From assembly GCA_038040285.1 (NCBI GenBank), contig JBBPIN010000026.1, forward strand, positions 1-38,244: a stretch of 38,244 nt of DNA. Reading direction: 5' to 3'. Position 1 is the stretch's first letter. Every line of letters begins with the position of its first letter. This DNA comes from Mayfieldus sp038040285 (GTDB lineage: Bacteria > Actinomycetota > Thermoleophilia > Solirubrobacterales > 70-9). Below are positions 15,141-21,888 of this stretch, piece after piece. The notes under the pieces are model-generated. The model was not told where the DNA came from, did no database searches, and saw nothing but the letters and a program-made list of their open reading frames with translations. The position numbers and the translations under genes were made by a program.

Positions 15141-15746
15141 TCAGGTCTCGGCGGGTCCCCCGCAACCTTCCTCCAAGTCCCAGAGCGCCGCGATCCGGGC
15201 GGCCGAGTAGTGATGGCGGGCGATCATGAACCTGGCCTGGCCCTTGAAGGCCTGCCAGCGCCAGCAGGGGCAGCAGCAGGGACCGCCGAGGCTGGAGGCC
15301 TTGGTGCCCTGATGGTAGATGGCCTGGCCTCGCTTGCCGAGCTCAATTTTGCGGTAGCGCAACAGGCGCTTTGCCAAGCCGACGGAGACGTCGTAGGGGT
15401 CGCTCGGGAGCAGGCCGCTTCGCCGGTAGGGGCGCAGACCGCGGAGCTGCTGCGCGTAGCGGGCTCGGTCCATCGGGAAGCAGCAAGCGCCGCGCAGTCG
15501 CATGCGATTGGACATCTCGTGCAGCTCCCTCGCCCGGAGGTCGCAGCGGTTAGTTCGGGCTCGGGCGAGAAGGGAGAAGCGCTCGGCAACGGGCATCGCC
15601 GCCAGCACGCGCTCTGAGGCGGCCCTTCTCTGTGCTCGGCTCGGCGGGTCCGCATCCGTCAAGTTCAAGACCAAGACGATAGCCAGTGCGGCCAGGAGGA
15701 CGACGGCGGCAATGAGACGGGGCGAGATTCGGGCTCTATGCTGCAT
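15141..15746 (-). CDS. Membrane-anchored Cys-cluster protein of unknown function
   Basis: The 201-aa protein has one transmembrane helix (residues 11-28) and an extracytoplasmic domain with unusual cysteine clusters: C88-C89 (GACCFPMD), C157-C158-C159-P-C161 (GGPCCCPCWRW), plus C68 and C195. Tyr and Trp residues flank the clusters, and HH lies at 178-179. Four cysteines in five positions strongly suggest metal binding (copper, or an iron-sulfur or mixed cluster) or redox chemistry; this is inference. It follows the His-rich gene by 48 bases in the same orientation and so may share its operator. I do not recognise a named family. Confidence 0.7.
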   Translation of the reverse strand: MQHRARISPRLIAAVVLLAALAIVLVLNLTDADPPSRAQRRAASERVLAAMPVAERFSLLARARTNRCDLRARELHEMSNRMRLRGACCFPMDRARYAQQLRGLRPYRRSGLLPSDPYDVSVGLAKRLLRYRKIELGKRGQAIYHQGTKASSLGGPCCCPCWRWQAFKGQARFMIARHHYSAARIAALWDLEEGCGGPAET

Positions 15747-15794
15747 CGCTTGCTTTATCGGCGGGGGAAGCGGTCCGGTTGATGGCGGCTACAG

Positions 15795-16442
15795 CTAGCC
15801 CGGCACGCCCTTTGGGTTCTGCCCTGGGGTCCCGTAAGCGACGACGATCTGCTGCCCCTCCTCGAGCGACAGATTGCCGAATGCCTTCGACGGCTTGCCG
15901 TCCACCCACATCCGGATCGCCTTGGAACCCCGGGCCTGGTGAGGGCCGAGCTGGCGCTTCGAGAACGGCACCCCCCAAACCTCGAAGAACTGGCCGAGAC
16001 GAGAACCGGGCATCCCTTCGTTATGGATGGTGCCGCTGGAGTCGTGCGTGTGCAGGCCAGCCATCGACATCGACGGCTGGCTGGGGTCGATGCCGATGTC
16101 CGCCGGCACCTGGATCTGCTTGCCGTTTACGTAAACGGCGAGATGGGGGTGGAAATGCGATGGGCTGCCCATTGTGTCCATCATCGTGGGGACGTTGGCG
16201 GCCGTCTCCCGGTCCTGCAGGCCGTCGTAGTGTTGGCCGAACGGTCCGCCTGCGCCTGCTGAGCTCGAGCCTCCGCTGCCACCGGCGACCATCACAACGA
16301 TCCCCGCAAGCACCGCGGCGGAGAGCAAACCAGCAAGTGCGTAGGCCCCAAGCTGGCGAGTGCGGGCGCTTCTTTGCTCTTCCTGCTCGCGCGCCAAACG
16401 CACCTGGCGCAGACGTCCCTTTTCTTCCTTGCGAGTTGCCAT
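15795..16442 (-). CDS. Membrane-anchored His-motif protein of unknown function
   Basis: The 215-aa protein has a charged cytoplasmic N-terminus (about 30 residues, helical), one transmembrane helix (32-53), a Gly/Ser linker and a compact extracytoplasmic domain. That domain carries H96-F-H98-P-H100 and H131-T-H133 with H140 (LHTHDSSGTIH), plus FFEVWGVPFSK and MWVDGKPS. The spaced HxHxH and HxH motifs look like a metal site, and a Met-rich stretch (MMDTMG, SMSM) lies between them. The ATG has GAGGGT upstream, and a perfect operator overlaps its -10. The function is unknown; periplasmic-face copper binding is a reasonable hypothesis. Confidence 0.72.
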   Translation of the reverse strand: MATRKEEKGRLRQVRLAREQEEQRSARTRQLGAYALAGLLSAAVLAGIVVMVAGGSGGSSSAGAGGPFGQHYDGLQDRETAANVPTMMDTMGSPSHFHPHLAVYVNGKQIQVPADIGIDPSQPSMSMAGLHTHDSSGTIHNEGMPGSRLGQFFEVWGVPFSKRQLGPHQARGSKAIRMWVDGKPSKAFGNLSLEEGQQIVVAYGTPGQNPKGVPG

Positions 16443-16458
16443 CGCTTACCCTCAAGTG

Positions 16459-16474
16459 CTACATCGCATAGTAG
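16459..16474. promoter_or_regulatory. Predicted BlaI operator (His-motif protein unit)
   Basis: CTAC-ATCGCATA-GTAG is a perfect match. It shares CTAC-N4-CATAGTAG with the site upstream of lgt, 5.6 kb away. On the minus strand TACTAT (16473-16468) lies inside the dyad at a -10 position for the gene starting at 16442. Confidence 0.62.
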
Positions 16475-16486
16475 ACGGCCAAGGGG

Positions 16487-16501
16487 CTAGTAAAGTCGTA
16501 G
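16487..16501. promoter_or_regulatory. Possible autoregulatory BlaI operator
   Basis: CTAG-TAAAGTC-GTAG is a shorter, degenerate version of the dyad with CTA/TAG symmetry. It shares AAGTCGTA with the site at 11011-11026. It lies 54 bases before blaI and fits the autoregulation usual in BlaI/MecI/CopY systems. Confidence 0.4.
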
Positions 16502-16554
16502 CTTCAACGAGCCGGCGAATGTCCGCGCCACCCTGACCAGCTCGAAAGACAGCC

Positions 16555-16944
16555 ATGGCCTCAAAACGAAACGCGGTACTACCCCCCCTTCACGAGCTTG
16601 AGTCCGAGGTGATGGAGGAGATCTGGCGACGCGATGAGGCGACCGTGCGTGAGGTGCTCGAGGCGCTGAACAAAGGCCGGAAGCAGCGCGCCTACACGAC
16701 CATAATGACGATCATGGCCCGCCTTGACGAGAAGGGCCTCTTGCGGAGGCGAAAGCGCGGCAAGACGTACGTCTACCGCCCGGTGATGAGCCGGGAGGAT
16801 TACCTTGAGGCGCGGGCCGAGCTTCAGGTCGACGAGCTGGTCGCCGACTACGGCGACGTTGCCCTGGCTCACTTCGCGCGCCAGCTCGAGACGCTGGATC
16901 CGAAGCGCCGCCAGCAGCTGCGAAAGCTGGCTGAGGAGGCGTGA
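16555..16944 (+). CDS. blaI: BlaI/MecI/CopY-family repressor
   Basis: The 129-aa protein is a typical family member. A winged helix occupies about residues 8-80 (LHELESEVMEEIWRRDEATVREVLEAL, then RAYTTIMTIMARLDEKGLLRRRKRGKTYVYRP), followed by a helical dimerisation tail. The family represses promoters through dyads with TAC/GTA cores. It is inactivated either by proteolysis by a partner M56 protease or, in CopY, by copper. No CopY-type CxC zinc/copper motif is present, so control should depend on the coupled downstream protease. Its predicted targets are the five neighbouring units with CTAC-N8-GTAG dyads. Confidence 0.88.
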   Translation: MASKRNAVLPPLHELESEVMEEIWRRDEATVREVLEALNKGRKQRAYTTIMTIMARLDEKGLLRRRKRGKTYVYRPVMSREDYLEARAELQVDELVADYGDVALAHFARQLETLDPKRRQQLRKLAEEA

Positions 16945-17888
16945 TGCGCGGGGCCGGCCGCCTCTACCTGCTCCATCTCGTCGTTGCCACGCTTGCAGTT
17001 GCCCTGCTCGCTGGCGCCGCGGCGCTTGTTGTTGGCGAGCTGAGCTTCGCCCTTCCGTCTTCGCAAGCGATTTCCAACGCTTGTGTCGGTTGGGTGCAGG
17101 CCGGTGGTCCCGCCGCGCTACTGGGACTCTCGATCGCCGTCTTGGCGCTAACGGCCATTGGCCTCGGCCTGAAATCCGCCCACCGGCAGATTCAGGCGAG
17201 CCGTGGCTACATGGGCACGCTGCCGGTCAGCTCCGATTCAGTGAAGATTGGCGGGATCCGCTGTCGGCTCATCGACGTCGATGAGCCGCTGGCCTTCTGT
17301 GCCGGCTACTTGCGGCCGAGCGTGTGCCTGAGCAGCGGAGCGCGCGAGCAGCTCGCCGTCGCCGAGCTCCAAGCCGTCGTCGGCCACGAGGCGCACCATC
17401 GCGCTCGCCGCGACCCGCTGCGGCTCCTAGCTGCCCGTGCCCTCGCCGACTCGCTGTTCTTTATCCCGATCTTGCGGCGGATCAGCGACCGCTACTCGGC
17501 CCTCGGCGAGCTGGCGGCCGATGAGGCGGCGGTCCGGGCTGTTAGAGGCCGTGGACCGCTGGCCTCCGCGCTGCTCAAGTTTTCGGAGTCCGGATTGGAC
17601 CCGGCACCCGTCGTCTCGATAGCACCGGAGCGCGTCGATCACCTGATGGGCGATCCCGATGCCACCCGCTGGAAGCTCCCCCCCTCGCCGCTTGGTCGCA
17701 GCGTGGTTGCTCTGGCTGCTCTGGGTGCTGTGGTCCTGCTCACCTGGCACGGCATCCTTAACCCGAACCTTCAGGTTCCGCTGGTTCTTGCCGCCGCCTG
17801 CATGGGGCTCATGGTCTGCGGTCCAATTGCGCTCGGGCTCGGGGTGCTGTCGCTTGCGCGCCGCGTTCCCCTCCTGCGCCGCACCTAG
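16944..17888 (+). CDS. M56-family membrane metalloprotease (BlaR1-like)
   Basis: This integral membrane protein has two N-terminal helices, a cytoplasmic zinc-protease domain with H-E-A-H-H (VVGHEAHHRARRDPL, about residue 148), and two further helices at the C-terminus. It has no penicillin-binding sensor domain, so it does not sense beta-lactams as BlaR1 does. The ATG at 16944 overlaps the blaI stop; a GTG at 16941 is an alternative start. M56 proteases relieve repression by cleaving BlaI-type partners. The signal may be sensed by its own membrane or extracytoplasmic loops, or by neighbouring proteins; copper is my guess. Confidence 0.85.
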   Translation: MRGAGRLYLLHLVVATLAVALLAGAAALVVGELSFALPSSQAISNACVGWVQAGGPAALLGLSIAVLALTAIGLGLKSAHRQIQASRGYMGTLPVSSDSVKIGGIRCRLIDVDEPLAFCAGYLRPSVCLSSGAREQLAVAELQAVVGHEAHHRARRDPLRLLAARALADSLFFIPILRRISDRYSALGELAADEAAVRAVRGRGPLASALLKFSESGLDPAPVVSIAPERVDHLMGDPDATRWKLPPSPLGRSVVALAALGAVVLLTWHGILNPNLQVPLVLAAACMGLMVCGPIALGLGVLSLARRVPLLRRT

Positions 17889-17952
17889 GCGAATGATGCC
17901 GGGGAAGACCCTGCTACAGGCTGTAGTCGATCACGGACTGGAGGCGACGAAC

Positions 17953-18594
17953 ATGACTATGTCTGATCCCAGTTTGCGGGTGGAGACCAAACGCGTCCGC
18001 CGCGCCCAAGACAAGGGGCATCAGGTTACGACCGCCAGATTGCTTTTTTCGAGCGCATCCAGTTCGGCGACGGGCGGGCTTGGGTCTGCTCGCAGGCCAG
18101 TGGACGGGTCCTCGAGCTGGCCTGCGGCACGGCGCGAAACCTGCCTTTTTACCCGCAGGACGTCGAGATCACGGGAATCGAGCTCAGTCCGGAGATGTTG
18201 GCCATCGGTCACAAGCGGGCCGAGAAGCTGGGTCACCCGGCAGACCCGCAACTAGGCGATGCCCAGGCTCTGGAGTTCGCAGACGAAAGCTTTGACACCG
18301 TTACCTGCACCCGGGGCTTTTGCACGATCCCTGACACAAGACGCGCCGCGGCCGAGGGCCCTCCGCGTCCTGCGCCCCAGGGGCCAACTGTTGATGCTGG
18401 AGCACGTCCGCAGCTCGGCGCGGCTCGTCCGGGGCCGTCAGCGGCTGCTCGAGCCGCTGGCCAACCGCTTCGAAGCCGACCATCTGCTGCCCGAGCCCCT
18501 GGATTACCTGCCCGACGTCGGTTTCGAGATCGACGAGATCAAGCGCTCGAAGTTGGGCATCATCGAGCGACTGCGGGCCCACAAGCCTCGCTAG
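17953..18594 (+). pseudogene. Class I SAM-dependent methyltransferase with two frameshifts
   Basis: The protein can be rebuilt across three frame segments. The N-terminus is MTMSDPSLRVETKRVRRAQDK. From about 18025 it continues one frame over as YDRQIAFFERIQF, GRVLELACGTARNLPFY (motif I) and GIELSPEMLAIG. From about 18357 it returns to the first frame as ALRVLRPRGQLLMLEHVRSS through to RLRAHKPR. One base appears lost near 18024 and one gained near 18357. The reconstructed product (about 213 aa) resembles small UbiE/phospholipid-type methyltransferases. Either the gene is inactive or both indels are sequence errors. Confidence 0.65.
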
Positions 18595-18619
18595 ACACAT
18601 TCCCTGGCGTGGGCCGCCG

Positions 18620-19271
18620 CTAGCAGACGTCGCAGCAGGCCTCGCCGCGCCATGCTTCACGACCTCATTCACCGCGACACCAGCGATCAACAGCGCGGTT
18701 GCTGGGTCGGCCCACCACCAGCTGAACAGTGCGTTGGCACTTAGGCCGACGAGCAATCCCGCGGAGAGATATGCGCAGAGCAAGTTCTGTCGTCCCTCGC
18801 TCTTCGTCGCCGATGAGCCGAGCCGCTCCCCCACTCTGGCCTTCGCCGATGCAAGTGCTGGCATCGTGACCAGCGTCACCGCCGCCAGTCCGATACCGAC
18901 CAAGCTCGCACTCGGATGGTCAGCTGCGAGCAATGTCCGCAGCGCTTCAACCGCCACGTAGGCGGCGACCAGGAAGAAGCTGAGACCGATTAGACCCTGC
19001 GCCCGTTGCTCCGCGCTTTCGGACTCGGTACGTCGATCGGCAAAGCGCCAGACGACGATCAGCCCGGCAAATGTTTCGACCAGGCTGTCGGCGCCGAAAC
19101 CGACCAGCGCAATGGAGCCAGCCGCCACACCGGCCGCGAAGGCGATCGCCGCTTCAATGACGTGCCAGCCGACGCCGAGCCACGCCAACGGCGCGCACGT
19201 CAAACCAACTGGGCTCGCTGGCCGGTTGTCAGTGGCTCAGCTACGGCCACTTGAAGAGTCGCCCGTTCCAT
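18620..19271 (-). pseudogene. CDF-family cation transporter, broken
   Basis: The middle (about 19190 to 18655) is a clear cation diffusion facilitator-type membrane protein: AAGSIALVGFGADSLVETFAG, several helices, and SANALFSWWWADPATALLIAGVAV. The likely N-terminus (MERATLQVAVAEPL, from the ATG at 19271) meets a TGA at 19202-19200, where CGA would fit, and then a one-base loss. Near 18653 another lost base hides the typical C-terminus WRGEACCDVC. Correcting all three gives a continuous protein of normal form. Such transporters export Zn, Co, Fe or similar ions. It may have been part of the metal island. Confidence 0.65.
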
Positions 19272-19281
19272 GACCAAGAGG

Positions 19282-20037
19282 TTACGGAGAAGCCCGACGA
19301 ACCTTGGATGGCTCAGCAGCGATGACCCCCTGGCAGAAATCGCGCAGCGCTTCGGCGAACTTCTCGCTGCTCAGCGGGGCATCTTCGACCTCGACCGTCC
19401 GCGCCTTCGGGAAAGCCGCTGCCGCGTCGTCGAAGCCCTCCTCGGGGCTCATCAGGCACCCGACGTGCTTTGCGAACAGCATCGGGCAGTCGAGCTGGGC
19501 AAGCAAGTCGCCGATCTGTTCATCGTCGCGAGTGACCACCTCCCACCCGACGGCCAACAAGTCATGCGGGAAGCGCTCGATCATCCGTTCCGCATGATCC
19601 TCGCTGACCGAGCCCCCAGTCGCCTGCGCGATGCCATAACGGATAAACGCCTCGTGGTCTGTGTCGATCAACTCGGTCATCGCCGACCAGACTGCGCCAT
19701 TGACCGGCGCACGGTCGCCCTCCCTACGCTGCGAGAGCCTGGCGTGGCCCAACGCAATGCCCAGAACCGCGTCGGGTCGTGCTAGCGCCAGTCGTGCGAC
19801 GCTGGGGATGCCCCATCCATCGCTGGCGACGAAGCAACGCTCCCATCCGCGGTGGTCGACCTCCTCCAACCCCCTGGTGACGACGATCTCGCGATCGAGC
19901 TTCTCGGCACGCGGCTCGTCGCCGACGCCGGGCAGATCGAAGGAAGCGACCTCCGCCCACTCCTCCAACCGCGGCCTGATCGGCTCCCATTCGAGTTCCG
20001 TGAACGAGGGTACGAGCAGCAGCCTTGGCCGGTCCAC
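19282..20037 (-). CDS. Alpha/beta hydrolase
   Basis: The 251-aa protein has the alpha/beta hydrolase layout: LLLVPSFTELEWEP, FDLPGVGDEP, and a nucleophile elbow FVASDGWGIPSVARLAL. The elbow has Asp where most members have Ser (VxxDxWG), like haloalkane dehalogenases and epoxide hydrolases. A late PMLFAKHVGCLM strand corresponds to the acid region, and the position of the catalytic His is not obvious. The start is a GTG at 20037. It follows the Met-rich peptide and the monooxygenase on the same strand, so it may process their product. The substrate is unknown. Confidence 0.7.
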   Translation of the reverse strand: MDRPRLLLVPSFTELEWEPIRPRLEEWAEVASFDLPGVGDEPRAEKLDREIVVTRGLEEVDHRGWERCFVASDGWGIPSVARLALARPDAVLGIALGHARLSQRREGDRAPVNGAVWSAMTELIDTDHEAFIRYGIAQATGGSVSEDHAERMIERFPHDLLAVGWEVVTRDDEQIGDLLAQLDCPMLFAKHVGCLMSPEEGFDDAAAAFPKARTVEVEDAPLSSEKFAEALRDFCQGVIAAEPSKVRRASP

Positions 20038-20076
20038 GGTTCAATCAAACCCGAAAGACGTAGCTACCGCTGCACG

Positions 20077-20205
20077 CTAATCGTCGCCCTGATCTCGCCG
20101 CCGCCGGCGAATGATCGCCCACGCTCCGCCGGCCACCATTCCGCCGCACATCACGACCATCATCAGGACCATGGCGACGATCAGGACTGTGGACATGTCC
20201 ATCAT
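20077..20205 (-). CDS. 42-aa Met-rich membrane peptide
   Basis: The peptide is one transmembrane helix with eight methionines among its first 23 residues (MMDMSTVLIVAMVLMMVVMC), a GG-M-VAGG turn, and a tail of five arginines with acidic residues at the end. A GAGGA Shine-Dalgarno sits five bases before the first ATG and overlaps the end of the monooxygenase gene (stop at 20215-20217), so translation is probably coupled. Met-rich helices recall the small protein at 11050 and could bind copper(I). This is inference; no family is recognised. Confidence 0.6.
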   Translation of the reverse strand: MMDMSTVLIVAMVLMMVVMCGGMVAGGAWAIIRRRRRDQGDD

Positions 20206-20214
20206 GTCGTGTCC

Positions 20215-21738
20215 TCAAGGTACTCGCATCGGATCGCGCAGCGCGCCGGTCGACCCCCGCGTCCGCACGCTGTAGCGGTCGATGTCGAAGCGACGAGTGC
20301 GCTGCCAGAGGCGCCAGGTGAATCCGGGCCACCAGACGTTGTTGTGGCCGTTGGCGTCGAGGTACCAGCTCTGGCAGCCGCCGGCGTTCCAGACGCTCTC
20401 GCTCAGCCGGTCATCGACCCTGCGGTTGTAGGCCTCGTAGACCTCGCGTCGGAGCTCAACGGATTCGAGTCCCCGCTCGTCCATCTCCTCGAGGCACGCC
20501 GTCACGTAGTTGATGTGGGCCTCGCTGGTGAAGACGATCGAGTTGAAGCCGCCGGCGCTGTTGGGGCCCACCAGCAGGAAGAGGTTGGGGAAGCCCGGGA
20601 CGGCAGTGCCGAGGTATGCGCGGGGGCTCCCCTGCCACTCCTCGGCAAGGGTTCGCCCGTCCCTGCCACGCACCTGGATGAATGCGGGATGGTCGTGGAC
20701 CTTGAACCCGGTCCCGAGGATGATCGTGTCGATCTCCCGCTCGACACCGTCGCGGGTAAGGATCGAGCGCGCCCGTACCTCCCGGATCGGGTCGGTGACC
20801 AGCTCGACATTGGGCTGCGTCAGCGCCGGGTAGTACACGTTGGAGAGCAGTATTCGCTTACAGCCGACCGTGTAGTTCGGCGTCAGCTTGGCGCGCAGCG
20901 TTGCGTCCGGCACCTGGCTGCGCAGGTGCCTCCGTCCCTGGCGCTCCAGCAGCTTGGCCAACCGGCGGTCGATGATCGTCACGAACACCGTTGCCTCGTG
21001 CGCCCAGTAGATCGCCGTACGGACCAGCCGCTGCAGCGCCGGCACGGTCCTGAACAGGCGCCGCTCGCGTTCGCCGATCGGGCGGTCCATGTCGCGAAGC
21101 ACCCAAGGCGGCGTGCGCTGGAACAGGTGCAGCGTGCTCACCTGCGGCTGGATGTGGGGAACGAACTGGATCGCCGACGCACCGGTACCGATCACCGCGA
21201 CCCGCTTACCGTCGAGGTCATGCTCGTGATCCCAGCCGGACGAGTGGAACATCGTGCCCTCGAAGCGCTCCAGCCCGGGGATGTCCGGTGTGGACGGCGC
21301 GCTCAACCCGCCGACGCCGGCCACCAGCACGTCGGCGCTCAGCGCACCCTGCCCGGTCTCCAGCCGCCAGCGGTGGGTCGCCTCATCCCAGGCAGCGTCC
21401 TGTACCTCGTGGCCGAAACGGATGTGGGGCACGACGCCGAACTCCTCCGCGCATCGCCGCAAGTACTCGCGGATCTCGGCCTGCAGGGGATAGGAGCGCG
21501 TCCAGTTCGGATTCGGCGCGAACGAAAAGGAGTACAGATACGACGGGATGTCGCACTGGCAACCCGGGTAGGTGTTGTCGCGCCATGTGCCGCCCACTTC
21601 GTTGGCGCTCTCGAGCACCACGAAGTCCTCGATTCCCTTCTGCTTGAGGCGGATCGCCATCCCCAGTCCCGAGAATCCGGCCCCGATGATCGCGACCCGA
21701 ACGTGCTGATCGGTGTTGGAGCGACGACCGTCGGTCAT
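20215..21738 (-). CDS. Flavin-containing Baeyer-Villiger-type monooxygenase
   Basis: The 507-aa protein has an FAD-binding GAGFSG motif at residues 19-24, the type I Baeyer-Villiger signature FxGxxxHxxxW at 159-169 (FEGTMFHSSGW), and the NADPH-binding GTGASA at about 184. These enzymes insert oxygen next to ketones to give esters or lactones. A hydrolase then usually opens the ester, and two alpha/beta hydrolase genes lie close by on the same strand. Together with the mce genes upstream, a role in ketone, terpenoid or sterol breakdown is plausible. No Shine-Dalgarno is obvious at the ATG. Confidence 0.88.
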   Translation of the reverse strand: MTDGRRSNTDQHVRVAIIGAGFSGLGMAIRLKQKGIEDFVVLESANEVGGTWRDNTYPGCQCDIPSYLYSFSFAPNPNWTRSYPLQAEIREYLRRCAEEFGVVPHIRFGHEVQDAAWDEATHRWRLETGQGALSADVLVAGVGGLSAPSTPDIPGLERFEGTMFHSSGWDHEHDLDGKRVAVIGTGASAIQFVPHIQPQVSTLHLFQRTPPWVLRDMDRPIGERERRLFRTVPALQRLVRTAIYWAHEATVFVTIIDRRLAKLLERQGRRHLRSQVPDATLRAKLTPNYTVGCKRILLSNVYYPALTQPNVELVTDPIREVRARSILTRDGVEREIDTIILGTGFKVHDHPAFIQVRGRDGRTLAEEWQGSPRAYLGTAVPGFPNLFLLVGPNSAGGFNSIVFTSEAHINYVTACLEEMDERGLESVELRREVYEAYNRRVDDRLSESVWNAGGCQSWYLDANGHNNVWWPGFTWRLWQRTRRFDIDRYSVRTRGSTGALRDPMRVP

Positions 21739-21805
21739 CGTCAGAGAGTGCCCATGCGCCTCATCTCACGTGCAGTATGGGCGAGCCAGCGCATTCGCGG
21801 ACGCT

Positions 21806-21825
21806 GCTTGTGCATCCGCACAAGC
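21806..21825. terminator. Hairpin downstream of the mce-hydrolase operon
   Basis: GCTTGTGC and GCACAAGC form a perfect eight-base stem around the loop ATCC. It lies 64-83 bases after the secreted hydrolase stop, in the 150-base gap before the monooxygenase start. There is no T-run, so it may be a factor-dependent terminator, an mRNA stability element or an operator. Confidence 0.4.
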
Positions 21826-21888
21826 TCGCGGCGTGCGGCTCTGCTCCCGCGAGGCGGTGCCGCCGCGCTAAGTCTTCTCCCTACGAGG

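Noticed and set aside
16944..17888. Beta-lactam resistance regulator (BlaR1)
   Set aside because: The protein lacks the C-terminal penicillin-binding sensor domain and no beta-lactamase gene is nearby. Only the M56 protease part is shared.
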